Positions 55,908-64,000 of a stretch of DNA of 64,000 nt are shown in pieces. A program made the position numbers and the translations under genes. Under the pieces are notes generated by a model. It was not told where the DNA came from, made no database searches, and saw nothing but the letters and a program-made list of their open reading frames with translations. Numbering within the stretch: position 1 is the first letter of the stretch; each line of letters opens with the position of its first letter. The DNA is from Limosilactobacillus secaliphilus (GTDB taxonomy: Bacteria; Bacillota; Bacilli; Lactobacillales; Lactobacillaceae): assembly GCF_001437055.1 (NCBI RefSeq), contig NZ_JQBW01000004.1, positions 186,001 to 250,000 of the forward strand. The letters run 5' to 3'.

Positions 55908-56456
55908 TTAATCGTTAACCGTGTCAATCTGATCAAAGACCAATTCAGCAGTCGTTTGCCGGCCGAACATTTCCAGTTCAACCTTGAGCTTCATCTTTTC
56001 ATGATCGACGTCGATGACCTTACCAGTCAGATCAGCGAAAGCACCGGCAATGATCTTGACATGGTCGCCAACAGAAACGTTGATGTCGGTCCGGGCAACA
56101 TCCATGCCCATCCGCTTCATGATGCGGTCAACTTCTTCTGGCAGCAATGGAGTTGGCTTGGAACCACCACCATGTGAACCCAAGAAGCCAGTGACACCAG
56201 GCGTGTTCCGGGCAATGTACCAAGCTTGGTCGGTCATGACCATTTCAACTAAGACATAGCCAGGGAAAGTCTTTTCTTCAACTTCCTTAGCCTGACCGTC
56301 CTTGACCTGACGAACCGTCTCTTCCGGCACAATTACCCGAAAGATGTAGTCCTGCATTCCCATTGACTGGGCCCGGGATTCCAGGTTGCTCTTAACCCGG
56401 TTTTCATAGCCAGAATAAGTGTGCAGAACGTACCAACGTTTTTCTTTTGATTCCAC
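55908..56456 (-). CDS. nusG: Transcription termination/antitermination protein NusG
   Basis: 182 aa from GTG 56456 with AAGGAG eight bases upstream. NGN domain WYVLHTYSGYENRVK, TFPGYVLVEM, and C-terminal KOW domain VGDHVKIIAGAFADLTGKV. It couples RNA polymerase to the ribosome or Rho. Follows secE. Confidence 0.98.
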   Translation of the reverse strand: MESKEKRWYVLHTYSGYENRVKSNLESRAQSMGMQDYIFRVIVPEETVRQVKDGQAKEVEEKTFPGYVLVEMVMTDQAWYIARNTPGVTGFLGSHGGGSKPTPLLPEEVDRIMKRMGMDVARTDINVSVGDHVKIIAGAFADLTGKVIDVDHEKMKLKVELEMFGRQTTAELVFDQIDTVND

Positions 56457-56560
56457 GATGCTTCTCCTTTTTAACCTAAATTTGCGTAAACAAAAAAACC
56501 TCGCACGAGACGAAGTTTTCACCAGACATATTGTATCAGAAATTAAGGTCGACGCCAACA

Positions 56561-56740
56561 TTATTTAACGAATGCCAGCATCCCATGTTGGATAATCCAG
56601 TCAATCAGTGCAAAGAAAATGACGAAGAAGATAGTCAACGAGATAACGATTGACGTATCACGACGGTTTTCCTTAGCGGTTGGCCAAACTACCCGATGCA
56701 TTTCAGTCTTAACGCTCTTTAAAAAACTAAAAAGATGCAT
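56561..56740 (-). CDS. secE: Preprotein translocase subunit SecE
   Basis: 59 aa, read directly: HLFSFLKSVKTEMHRVVWP, then TAKENRRDTSIVISLTIFF, a single membrane span and a short tail. The VVWPT(A/R)xE motif before the helix is diagnostic. It bridges SecY halves. GGAGG precedes the ATG at 56740. Confidence 0.96.
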   Translation of the reverse strand: MHLFSFLKSVKTEMHRVVWPTAKENRRDTSIVISLTIFFVIFFALIDWIIQHGMLAFVK

Positions 56741-56752
56741 AACTATCCTCCA

Positions 56753-56899
56753 TTAACGGGTTTCACGATGTAACGTGTACATTTTGCAGTGTTTGCAAAA
56801 CTTGCGGATTTCGAGGCGTTTATCGCCACGCGGAGCAGGAACGGTATAATTACGGGCACCGCACTTGCTGCATTCCAGGCCGACTTTTTTCGTAGCCAT
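56753..56899 (-). CDS. rpmG: 50S ribosomal protein L33
   Basis: 48 aa: [20 protein letters not shown], with a second CxxC (FCKHCKMYT) and the basic end TLHRETR. Both Cys pairs are kept, so this is the zinc-binding form. It lies directly upstream of secE as in other Firmicutes. Confidence 0.97.
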   Translation of the reverse strand: MATKKVGLECSKCGARNYTVPAPRGDKRLEIRKFCKHCKMYTLHRETR

Positions 56900-56950
56900 T
56901 ATACCACTCCCCTCTGTATTACCTATTTACATTAGCATCTTTCAGAAACT

Positions 56951-56987
56951 AAAACAACTCCCCACCACTGACAGGCAGTGATAGGGA
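56951..56987 (-). terminator. Hairpin after sigH
   Basis: CTCCC...CACTG / CAGTG...GGGAG stem; the minus strand continues TTGTTTT. Likely ends or weakens the sigH transcript before rpmG. Confidence 0.6.
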
Positions 56988-57003
56988 GCCGTGCAAACAA
57001 ATG

Positions 57004-57576
57004 TTAAGTTAATTCCAAAGCAAACTTTTTCTTAGCCCTCTCAAGCGCACTCCGGATACTGCGAAGATTACACCCCAGTTTATTAGCTACTTCGTCGATC
57101 GCAAAACCTTGATTGATTTCAACGAAGGTCTCCCACTCAAGATTCGAGCAATCATTTCTAAAGCGATAATAGCACTGACGAAACTCAGCCACTTCATCGG
57201 GGCCTAAATGATGATCAATTGCTACCGTTTCAACATGCACATCAGTCAACGGCTCAATGCAATTGGCTGGCACCCGTTTCTTAGCCGCTTGCTGGCGATA
57301 TAGGTCACGGATCCGGTTCATCAGAGCTTGTCTAAAGTAACAGCAGAAATGACCCTGCTGCCCCGAATAATTGCAGGCCACCCGATATAAAACTAATGCC
57401 GCTTCCTGTTGCCAGTCATCTAAGGAAGTGCTGGTTAAATGAAACTGGTACCAAACTTTACAAATCAATGGACGGTAACGATTAAAAAGAATCATAAAGT
57501 ACATCGAATCATTTGCTCGAACTTGCGTGATTAAAGCTGTTTCCGAAGCCACTTCTGAATTCGTATAGTAATTCAT
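57004..57576 (-). CDS. sigH: Sigma-70 family factor, SigH/ComX-like
   Basis: 190 aa. Region 2 resembles SigH (FMILFNRYRPLICKVWYQFHLTS, then DDWQQEAALVLYRVACNY) and region 4 has a helix-turn-helix (FAIDEVANKLGCNLRSIRSALERAKKKF). The position next to rpmG-secE-nusG is that of sigH. In lactobacilli SigH homologues control competence genes such as the comF operon at the start of this window. No good ribosome site precedes the ATG, which suggests weak or regulated translation. A structured RNA lies immediately upstream. Confidence 0.88.
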   Translation of the reverse strand: MNYYTNSEVASETALITQVRANDSMYFMILFNRYRPLICKVWYQFHLTSTSLDDWQQEAALVLYRVACNYSGQQGHFCCYFRQALMNRIRDLYRQQAAKKRVPANCIEPLTDVHVETVAIDHHLGPDEVAEFRQCYYRFRNDCSNLEWETFVEINQGFAIDEVANKLGCNLRSIRSALERAKKKFALELT

Positions 57577-57593
57577 TTTTAGCTTATAAATAA

Positions 57594-57795
57594 AAACTTC
57601 AAAAAATCAGCTATAACTTCGAAGTTATTTATAACTGCAAAGAGGCCTCCTCGCTTGAAAACTGATGCATCAGTCATCGCACTGCCCCAGCGATATGGCA
57701 GAAGGAAAAACAGGATTAAGTGTACCCATTTTATGCAACCTTCCCCGGCAAATTCAATCGCTGTTGTCGGCTTCAGTCACATAGCCTCTTTGCAA
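57594..57795 (-). ncRNA. Candidate structured RNA, 6S RNA-like
   Basis: TGCAAAGAGGC at the 5' end (57794-57784) pairs over 11 bp with GCCTCTTTGCA at 57646-57636. Inside, CAGCGAT pairs with ATCGCTG, then GGAAGG with CCTTCT, making a long rod with a large central bubble. The 3' side of the bubble holds a small hairpin (ACTGATGCATCAGT palindrome). A promoter places the start at the first stem, and ATAACTTCGAAGTTAT followed by six T could terminate. Closing stem, bubble with 3' mini-hairpin and about 160-200 bases match the shape of 6S RNA. The gap 57577-57909 holds no protein gene. Confidence 0.55.
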
Positions 57796-57800
57796 TTGTT

Positions 57801-57829
57801 AAGATAGCAGCTTTTAATTGCACTTGCAA
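57801..57829 (-). promoter_or_regulatory. Promoter of the candidate 6S-like RNA, with overlapping CRE-like site
   Basis: Minus strand TTGCAA (57829-57824), 17 bases, TATCTT (57806-57801). On the plus strand TGCAAGCGCTTAAA (57825-57838) overlaps the -35 and matches the CRE consensus at all but one fixed position. Confidence 0.6.
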
Positions 57830-57861
57830 GCGCTTAAATGACTATTAAATTGCCGATAAAT

Positions 57862-57893
57862 AAAAGAATAGATCCGCAGGCAGACCTATTCTT
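57862..57893 (-). terminator. Terminator of rlmB
   Basis: AAGAATAG (57864-57871) / CTATTCTT (57886-57893), with inner GATC/GGTC pairing; minus strand ends TTTTATTT. Confidence 0.75.
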
Positions 57894-57909
57894 ACGAAAA
57901 ATATTTTAC

Positions 57910-58659
57910 TTACTTCAAAGGATGACGCGAGTTAAAGCCTTGATAGATTAATAAACTGGCAGCCACACTCGCGTTCAAACTTTGCACGTGACCAACCATT
58001 GGAATCGTCAGCATCTCATCACAGGTCTTCTTCAATAGAGAAGAGATACCCTTGCCTTCGTTGCCGATGACGACACACACCGGCCCTTTGGCATCCCAGT
58101 GACGGTAGTCGGTGCCCTTCATGTCGGTACCGAACAGCCACATGCCGCGTTCCTTCAGCTCCTTGGCGACTTGGACCAGGTTGGTCACTCTGGCTACCGG
58201 AACGTGTTCAATCGCACCAGCAGCAGTCTTGGCCACCACACTGGTCAAACCGACAGACCGGCGCTTGGGAATAATGATGCCGTGAACACCGGCAGCATCC
58301 GCCGTCCGCATGATCGAACCTAAGTTGTGCGGGTCGGCCAGTTCATCCAGGATCAGGAAGAATGGTGCCTCACCCTTAGCTGCCGCCCGGTCGAACAAGT
58401 CGTCAATCGTGGCGTAATGATAGGCCGCCACGGCTAAAGCGACCCCTTGGTGGTTACCGTGGTCACTCAACTGATCGAGCTTGGTCTTGGGCACGTTGGA
58501 AATGACCAGCCGCCGTTGTTTGGCCAGCTTGATAATCTCGGAAATGGCATCCGTCTTCAAACCCTTTTGGATGAACACCTTGTTGATTTCCTGATCGGAT
58601 TTCAGTGCTGCCACCGCGGGATGACGCCCAATGATAAAATCATTTTCCTCAGTCTTCAT
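57910..58659 (-). CDS. rlmB: 23S rRNA 2'-O-methyltransferase, TrmH/RlmB (YacO) family
   Basis: About 249 aa. N-terminal substrate-binding domain ([16 protein letters not shown]) and SpoU fold with [35 protein letters not shown] and [14 protein letters not shown], the three knot motifs. It methylates G2251 of 23S rRNA or a related site. The start at ATG 58659 follows GGGGGCGG; it overlaps mrnC by 11 bases. The order cysS-mrnC-rlmB is standard. Confidence 0.94.
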   Translation of the reverse strand: MKTEENDFIIGRHPAVAALKSDQEINKVFIQKGLKTDAISEIIKLAKQRRLVISNVPKTKLDQLSDHGNHQGVALAVAAYHYATIDDLFDRAAAKGEAPFFLILDELADPHNLGSIMRTADAAGVHGIIIPKRRSVGLTSVVAKTAAGAIEHVPVARVTNLVQVAKELKERGMWLFGTDMKGTDYRHWDAKGPVCVVIGNEGKGISSLLKKTCDEMLTIPMVGHVQSLNASVAASLLIYQGFNSRHPLK

Positions 58660-59062
58660 GTTCAATCCGCCCCCGATCTACTTGTTCAATGCACCAATTG
58701 CTCAGCTCGTCCAGCCGTTTGTCCTGCCCTGACAGCTTCAGATAGCCAAAGAGGGCCTCAAAGCCGGTTGACATCCGGTAAGTCAAGACGGACGTGTGCT
58801 TGGCATGGGTATAGCTGTTGGCATTGCGGCCGCGCTTGAAATACGACCACTCTTCATCGTTTAAAATGCCGTCTTCTTCCATCAGATCGATCAGGGCCGC
58901 CTGTGCTTTGGCCGAAACGTAATGGGTGGCCTTCTTCTGCAACCGGTTTGGCTTGCTCATGCCCAGTGACAGCAGGTAGGTGCGGATATAAACCTCATAG
59001 ACTGCATCGCCCAGGTAAGCCAAAGCGATCCCATTCAATTGCTCATAGTCTGCTTGTGCCAT
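58649..59062 (-). CDS. mrnC: Mini-ribonuclease III
   Basis: 137 aa from the ATG at 59062 (AGGAAGGAA upstream), giving [26 protein letters not shown], the RNase III catalytic signature without a dsRNA-binding domain. Family members mature 23S rRNA ends. A longer frame starts at 59104 inside cysS and is not needed. One base separates or nearly overlaps it from cysS, so it is co-translated. Confidence 0.95.
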   Translation of the reverse strand: MAQADYEQLNGIALAYLGDAVYEVYIRTYLLSLGMSKPNRLQKKATHYVSAKAQAALIDLMEEDGILNDEEWSYFKRGRNANSYTHAKHTSVLTYRMSTGFEALFGYLKLSGQDKRLDELSNWCIEQVDRGRIEHED

Positions 59063-59063
59063 C

Positions 59064-60473
59064 TTATTCCTTCCTGTAACGCGTACCCTGTGGCGTATCT
59101 TCAATGATGATGCCTTGCTTCTTCAGGTCATCACGGATCTTGTCACTCAGGGCAAAGTTCTTTTCTGCCCGGGCAGCGTCACGCTTGGCAATCAATTCTT
59201 TGATCTGGTCATCGTCAATCTGCGTATGTGCGCTCAACTTAACCCCGAAAATGCTCAACAGGGTTTGCAACAGTTGTTGAATCCCCTTGATGGCATCTGC
59301 GTGGACCGTTTCGTTGTCCAGGTAGTTGTTAGCGTACTTAACCAGTTCATAAACCACGGCGATCCCGTTCTGCACGTTGATGTCGTCATCCATGACTTCC
59401 GTAAACTTCTGCTTGAAGTCGGCCAACTGCTTTTCAACAGCTGGGTCAGTGCCCTCTGCGGCATCCTGCAGCCGGTAAGCCAGGTTGTCATAAGTATTCT
59501 GGATGTGGCTCAGGTTGTTTTGTGCGTCGGTCAGGTTGTCCTGGCTGTACTGGATTGGCCGCCGGTATTGGGTCGTCGCCATGAAGAAGCGCAGCACCTG
59601 TGGATCCACCTTCTTCAAGATTTCGTGGACCGTGATGAAGTTGTGCAAAGACTTGCTCATCTTTTCATTGTCCTTGCCGATCGTCACGAAGCCATTGTGC
59701 ATCCAGTAGTTGACGAACTTCTTGCCCGTCGCTGCTTCTGACTGGGCGATTTCATTTTCATGGTGCGGAAATTCCAAGTCCTGGCCACCGGCATGGATGT
59801 CAATCGTGTCAGCCAGATACTTGGTTGACATGACTGAGCATTCAATGTGCCAGCCGGGACGGCCTTCACCCCATGGGGACTGCCAATGGATTTCGCCCGG
59901 CTTGGCTGCCTTCCATAAAGCAAAGTCGATCGGGTCTTCCTTCTTGTCAACCTCATCCGCGGACACGTGCTGACTGGCACCCGTTTCCAGGTCGTCGATG
60001 AATTGACCGGACAGTTCACCGTAGTCCTTGAACTTGCGGGCCCGGTAGTAGACATCGCCATCGACTTCGTAAGCATAGCCGCGATCAATCAGCCGTTGAA
60101 CAAAATCAATGATCGCTGGAATTTCATGCGTCGGCCGCGGGTGCATGGTAGCCGGTTCAATGTTCAATGCCGTCGTATCTTCCATGAATGCCTTGATGAA
60201 CTTATCTGCCAGTTGCGGAACTGTGATCTTCTCCGCAGCGGCTTCCTTAATCATCTTGTCATCGACATCCGTGAAGTTCGAAACGTAATTAACCTTGTAA
60301 CCCTTGAATTCTAGATAACGCCGGACAGTATCGAAAGCGACCGCGCTCCGGGCATTACCGATGTGGATATAGTTATAAACAGTGGGCCCGCAGACGTACA
60401 TGTTGACGACCCCTTCATGGATTGGATGAAAGGCTTCTTTTTTGCGAGTCAGAGTATTATAAATTGTTAACAT
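59064..60473 (-). CDS. cysS: Cysteinyl-tRNA synthetase
   Basis: 469 aa class I synthetase. HIGH-like YIHIGNARS, zinc Cys in [31 protein letters not shown], and KMSKS in [10 protein letters not shown]. Long C-terminal anticodon-binding helix. First gene of the cysS-mrnC-rlmB operon. No T-box lies upstream, unlike many Firmicutes cysS genes. Confidence 0.98.
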   Translation of the reverse strand: MLTIYNTLTRKKEAFHPIHEGVVNMYVCGPTVYNYIHIGNARSAVAFDTVRRYLEFKGYKVNYVSNFTDVDDKMIKEAAAEKITVPQLADKFIKAFMEDTTALNIEPATMHPRPTHEIPAIIDFVQRLIDRGYAYEVDGDVYYRARKFKDYGELSGQFIDDLETGASQHVSADEVDKKEDPIDFALWKAAKPGEIHWQSPWGEGRPGWHIECSVMSTKYLADTIDIHAGGQDLEFPHHENEIAQSEAATGKKFVNYWMHNGFVTIGKDNEKMSKSLHNFITVHEILKKVDPQVLRFFMATTQYRRPIQYSQDNLTDAQNNLSHIQNTYDNLAYRLQDAAEGTDPAVEKQLADFKQKFTEVMDDDINVQNGIAVVYELVKYANNYLDNETVHADAIKGIQQLLQTLLSIFGVKLSAHTQIDDDQIKELIAKRDAARAEKNFALSDKIRDDLKKQGIIIEDTPQGTRYRKE

Positions 60474-60860
60474 AATTAGCTCCTTCTGATCACAGATTTT
60501 AGTAATATCTTAACACAAACCGGCTATTTCCAGGAGTTTCTCGGCACTTGTCAAGTCTTAACGCTTTGGTCACACTTTCTTCATACTTTCTTGTTAGGAT
60601 ATAAAGCGTAGTAGTAATCCGCTACTACTTCTAACCAAAACCGAATTATTTTTCTATTACTCCTCCCAATAGTAACCGAAAAATATTCCTACAAAATCTT
60701 CCCCAAAGATTTAGCAGGCTGTGTCTCCCAATACACAGCCTGTTTTTATTTACCTAATCAAAAAGCCCTCCAAGTAGCAGATGAATTTTCGCTTTCATCT
60801 GTATACTTAGAGGGTTTTATCGCCTAATTAGACAGATATTCAATTGTCTTTGTCATTTCA
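60474..60860. other. 387-base intergenic region with hairpins and a direct repeat
   Basis: No gene seen. Contents: the cysS upstream region; a direct repeat ACTTTCTTcat/ACTTTCTTg at 60574-60591; a stem GTAGTAG (60609-60615) / CTACTAC (60622-60628) nested within GTTAG/CTAAC; a strong hairpin CAGGCTGTGT / ACACAGCCTG (about 60715-60742) with a T-run on the plus strand; and a long imperfect stem at 60761-60817 (AAGCCCTC ... GAGGGTTTT) that can end the esterase transcript on the minus strand. A plus-strand terminator with no plus-strand gene hints at a small plus-strand RNA. Confidence 0.5.
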
Positions 60861-62390
60861 TCAGAGGTTCAACTTAAACGGGCTGACTGGGACCCCATTT
60901 TCGTTAAACATCCTTGCTTCGCTATACGGAGCAAACTGATAGGCAACCTTAACTGGCATGGAAGAAACATCGTCTTTCAAGCTCAGCAACAGACGGTTGT
61001 CAAAGGCCTTCACACTATAGTCAACCGTTTCCGTACCCGCAGTCACAACCAATGACTGCTTCAATGCGGACTTCAAGGCCAGCGAACTGCTCTCACTGAA
61101 ACTAATTTCAATTTCTTGACCATTGCGGTGATAAGCAGTTACCAGCGGTGCGCCCTCGTGCTTGTTGAAGCCATAGATCTTGTCAAAGGCCAGCATCGCA
61201 AAGCGGTGACCGGCAGTCCGCTTGTTCTTTGGGTGAATATCATACTTCATCCCTGCGTCCATCACATTAGTCATATAAACCTTTGGCATAGTTTCCGTGA
61301 CTAACTGTTGCTTCTCACGTACATATGGGAAGTAGGTGCCATAGAAGACGCCGAACCAGTGATAGAATGGGGCAATCTGCATTTGCAGAACCGGGAATGT
61401 GGTATTCCAGCGTGCCCGCCAATCGTTAATCATGGTGGTTAACAATGTGTCATAAACTTCAGCATGAGCATCATCGGATTCACCTTGGTACCAAAGCATT
61501 GCCTTAAAGGTGTAGCCGATAATCTTCGTGACCATTGTGTCGAATAAGCCATGCGGCCGGTTTTCGGATTCAGGACCCATCACATAGTCGACGAACAGTT
61601 CGTGGTGTTCCTTATAAGCCTTGCACAGGTCATCGTGGCTGACATTGCCCATCAATACATTATCCCAGAATGGTCCGTTCTCTGGGTTTTTACTCTGTTC
61701 TGCCACCATGCGCAAGAACTTTTCATACTCGCCTTTCGGACGGTCGCGGAGCAGCTTTTCGTAACTGTCGATATAGGTCTTCTTCAGGATCGGGTTCTTC
61801 ATCAAGGCTTCCTTAGACGTCCAGCTGGAAGCCGTCGTGCCGTCATAAGCCATCCATACAAGACCAATCGGCATCTTAATTCTTTGTGCTAATTCGATTG
61901 CAAAGTAGAAACCAGCGGCAGAAAACTGTTCAGCCGTTTGATCATTCAAAGCTTGCCACTTGCCACGGTCACCATAAAGCGGGTCCTTTGGTGAATTGAG
62001 TTTTACTTTTGGTACTTCGTAATAAGAAATCTGCTTTGGAATTAAGGACAAAACCTTCTTTGGATTAGTGTGGTAATCATGATCATACCGCAGCAATAGG
62101 TTCATGTTGGATTGCCCGGCCAGCAGATAAACTTCACCAACGCTGACATGTTGAACCTTTACCTGTTCACTACTAGTGGAAGCAGTCAGCGTCAAGTCAG
62201 TTGCCGGAGTGTGCGGGTCTAAATCAACGGCAAACTTACCTTCATTATCAGCCGTCGTTTCTGACGGAGTGCCGGTTGATAACTGAACCGTGACTTGTTC
62301 ATTAGGATCAGCCGTCCCCCAAACTTTAACTTTTTGATCATGCTGTAAAACCATACCATCTTGAAAAATATCAGCTAATTGAATTGACAT
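60861..62390 (-). CDS. SGNH-type carbohydrate acetylesterase (sialate O-acetylesterase-like)
   Basis: 509 aa from the ATG at 62390 with AAAGGAG upstream. An N-terminal beta domain (DIFQDGMVLQHDQKVKVWGTADPNEQV) is followed by the catalytic region: block I VYLLAGQSNMNLLL (Ser nucleophile), MLWYQGESD, and a C-terminal DIHPKNKRTAGHRFA with the catalytic Asp-x-x-His. No signal peptide, so it acts inside the cell on imported acetylated sugar. It follows a GPH symporter, suggesting uptake and deacetylation of acetylated oligosaccharide (xylo-oligosaccharide or sialic acid). The substrate is not determined. Confidence 0.88.
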   Translation of the reverse strand: MSIQLADIFQDGMVLQHDQKVKVWGTADPNEQVTVQLSTGTPSETTADNEGKFAVDLDPHTPATDLTLTASTSSEQVKVQHVSVGEVYLLAGQSNMNLLLRYDHDYHTNPKKVLSLIPKQISYYEVPKVKLNSPKDPLYGDRGKWQALNDQTAEQFSAAGFYFAIELAQRIKMPIGLVWMAYDGTTASSWTSKEALMKNPILKKTYIDSYEKLLRDRPKGEYEKFLRMVAEQSKNPENGPFWDNVLMGNVSHDDLCKAYKEHHELFVDYVMGPESENRPHGLFDTMVTKIIGYTFKAMLWYQGESDDAHAEVYDTLLTTMINDWRARWNTTFPVLQMQIAPFYHWFGVFYGTYFPYVREKQQLVTETMPKVYMTNVMDAGMKYDIHPKNKRTAGHRFAMLAFDKIYGFNKHEGAPLVTAYHRNGQEIEISFSESSSLALKSALKQSLVVTAGTETVDYSVKAFDNRLLLSLKDDVSSMPVKVAYQFAPYSEARMFNENGVPVSPFKLNL

Positions 62391-62428
62391 TATCAACACT
62401 CCTTTTCGTTAAATTCGGACAAAATAAG

Positions 62429-62451
62429 CGGGAAGTCGCTACTCCCCGCCA
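62429..62451 (-). terminator. Weak hairpin between symporter and esterase genes
   Basis: GCGGG / CCCGC stem in the 69-base gap, followed on the minus strand by TTATTTTG. It may reduce esterase expression relative to the symporter. Confidence 0.45.
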
Positions 62452-62459
62452 ATTTCTAA

Positions 62460-63851
62460 CTAAGCATTCTTCTTTGAACGGTCGTTGATTTCAGCCGTGA
62501 TCTTAGCTAAGCGTTCATCGGTTAATGGGTAAAGCAGGACACAAATGATTGTGATAACAACCAGTACAGCTGGGATCGTGCACATAACGGTCTTAATACC
62601 GCCCATTGCAGTGGCTGTTTGAACTGCCAACTTAGCGGAGAAACCGGTGGCTGACAATACATATCCTGGTACCACACCACCAAGGGCCATCCCGAAGGTC
62701 AGCATGAAACTGATAACCGCCGTTAAGACACCATTCAGACGCCGACCGGTTACCCATTCGGAATAAGTGATGACTTCAGGAACCAATGCCCAGATGAAAC
62801 CAGTGGCAACCAACATACCACAGGACTTGATCAATTGACCAACCATCATCAGGGCAGTGTTGTGAGCATTACCGAAGTACAGAATGCCTAAACCAATAAT
62901 TTCGATAATGAAGAAGATTACCAGCATTCCACGCTTACCAAACCACTTCTTGAATAATGGGAACATTGGGATCAGAACGAATGATGGTAATGAGCCTAAC
63001 AAGTTGAACCATTTCAGCATGTTTGGCTGGTTCATGTTATAAGTTACAAAGTATGAACTGGTGGAGTTAACAATGGATTGCATACCAAAACTCAAAATGA
63101 AGATCAAAGCCAAAATAACTAAGGCCTTGTTAGTCTTGAATTCGGTGAACAAGTCACTGATCTTGACGGAATCCTTTTCCTTGGAACTCAAAACGTAACG
63201 TTCATGAATAACCTTAACTGAGTAGAAGAAGCACAGGCAGCCAATGATTGAATACAAAGCCATGGTTGCAAGCCAACCAATTTGTGACTGTGGACCAGAG
63301 TAAGAACCGGAAATCTTAGTTACTAACAGCGGTACACCGAAAGATACACACATACCAGCAACGTTTGCGGCAAAGTCAGAATAGGAAGTCAGACTAGTAA
63401 TCTGGTCACTGTTTCTCGTCATTGCAGCCGGCAGCGATGAGGTTGGCAGACTAACAACGATATAAGCCAAGGACATTGCAACGTAGGTCACGTAAGCATA
63501 AATGATCTTGCCCATTGCGGATAAGCTTGGTGAATAGAAACAAAGGATTGATAAAACGGTAAATGGAATGGCACCAAAGAAGAGCCATTGCAGATACTTA
63601 CCACGTTTACCAGCCTTCATCTTATCAACCATCACACCCCACACTGGGTTAGCGACAGCATCGATAATCCGGACAACTAAGAACATCGTAGCTGCCACGG
63701 CGGCATTCAAGCCAAAGACATTGGTGTAGAAAAATAGCAAATAGGTCGAAATCGTTTGATAGATAATATTGCAAGCAAAATAACCAGTACTAATACCAAG
63801 TTTTTCAGGTAACTTAATATTTTCCCGAGGTGCGTTTTCCAAAATAGTCAT
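62460..63851 (-). CDS. GPH-family sugar:cation symporter (MFS)
   Basis: 463 aa, twelve membrane spans. LPEKLGISTGYFACNIIYQTIST at the start, VVRIIDAVANPVWGVMVDKM (the DPxxG-like motif of the family) and a soluble central loop about 225-245. The GPH family carries pentosides, glucuronides and oligosaccharides with Na+ or H+. There is no C-terminal IIA domain. It is the first gene before the acetylesterase. SD GGAGAGG is close to the ATG. A CRE-like site lies about 90 bases upstream. Confidence 0.9.
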   Translation of the reverse strand: MTILENAPRENIKLPEKLGISTGYFACNIIYQTISTYLLFFYTNVFGLNAAVAATMFLVVRIIDAVANPVWGVMVDKMKAGKRGKYLQWLFFGAIPFTVLSILCFYSPSLSAMGKIIYAYVTYVAMSLAYIVVSLPTSSLPAAMTRNSDQITSLTSYSDFAANVAGMCVSFGVPLLVTKISGSYSGPQSQIGWLATMALYSIIGCLCFFYSVKVIHERYVLSSKEKDSVKISDLFTEFKTNKALVILALIFILSFGMQSIVNSTSSYFVTYNMNQPNMLKWFNLLGSLPSFVLIPMFPLFKKWFGKRGMLVIFFIIEIIGLGILYFGNAHNTALMMVGQLIKSCGMLVATGFIWALVPEVITYSEWVTGRRLNGVLTAVISFMLTFGMALGGVVPGYVLSATGFSAKLAVQTATAMGGIKTVMCTIPAVLVVITIICVLLYPLTDERLAKITAEINDRSKKNA

Positions 63852-63938
63852 TCCTCTCCAAATAATTGCTGAATAAACACTGATAAGTTAGTTGTTATAT
63901 CAGATAAATAGGTGTCTTATTTCCTATTCGTTTTTAAT

Positions 63939-63952
63939 TGTATCCGCTTTCC
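63939..63952. promoter_or_regulatory. CRE-like site upstream of the symporter-esterase operon
   Basis: TGTATCCGCTTTCC matches six of eight-plus fixed CRE positions (two differ). Its position upstream of a sugar-uptake operon is what CcpA control would need, but the match is imperfect. Confidence 0.45.
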
Positions 63953-64000
63953 TAGTACTAAAAAAGATCATAAATCGACCATTATGTGTCAATTCATGAC

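Noticed and set aside
60474-60600. T-box upstream of cysS
   Set aside because: No AGGGTGG-type core or antiterminator/terminator pair on the minus strand.

Overview
The window is a chromosomal segment of a low-to-medium GC Gram-positive lactic acid bacterium, most likely a heterofermentative lactobacillus (Limosilactobacillus-like). The evidence is the Firmicutes gene order (comFA-comFC-hpf; groES-groEL; tsaB-rimI-tsaD; recR-dnaX-SRP RNA-tadA; sigH-rpmG-secE-nusG-rplK-rplA), Shine-Dalgarno sites before nearly every gene, a T-box, CIRCE and CRE-like sites, KxYKxGKxW signal peptides, and RDV-type repeats of the kind described in Lactobacillus reuteri extracellular glucansucrases. The species is an inference.

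Layout: 1-9.9 kb holds competence and ribosome-hibernation genes, an IMPACT-family protein, a ClC channel, a KimA-type K+ importer, groESL under CIRCE, and rex. 10-20.2 kb holds an ABC-F ATPase, the t6A genes tsaB/tsaD with rimI, galE, and a polyphosphate operon (ppx, ppk, HD-domain Ppx-like). 20.2-29.9 kb holds a T-box-controlled brnQ, a thioesterase and the replication/repair run rsmI-yabA-holB-darA-tmk-yaaL-recR-ebfC-dnaX, with SRP RNA and tadA. 30-36.7 kb holds nrdH/nrdEF with NrdR boxes and adhE with three Rex-type sites, a target of the Rex protein encoded earlier in the window. 36.9-54.3 kb is the accessory part: a carbohydrate-active gene broken by an in-frame amber codon, and four large secreted proteins that share 19 RDV repeats but carry different modules (mucin-binding-like, amidase, NlpC/P60, C39-like). 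Two of these plus an amino-acid exchanger sit between rplA and rplJ, genes that are normally adjacent. 54.6-60.5 kb is rplA/rplK/nusG/secE/rpmG/sigH, a candidate 6S-like RNA, rlmB, mrnC and cysS. 60.9-63.9 kb is an SGNH esterase and a GPH sugar symporter.

The most striking signal is in the leader of the SteT-type Ser/Thr exchanger (about 47.07-47.32 kb). A promoter and strong ribosome site drive a 22-codon peptide with eight consecutive Thr/Ser codons. The peptide overlaps a 1:2 hairpin, and region 2 is also perfectly complementary (10 bp) to the left arm of a 21-bp intrinsic terminator just before steT. This has every part of a ribosome-mediated transcription attenuator sensing charged tRNA-Ser/tRNA-Thr, in a group where T-boxes normally do that job. 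Other notable items are the RDV wall-hydrolase family, a probable ATT start codon on the C39 protein, the 6S-like RNA beside sigH, and an 11-codon ORF overlapping the ABC-F start.

All coordinates come from reading the sequence; no alignment, folding or database search was run.
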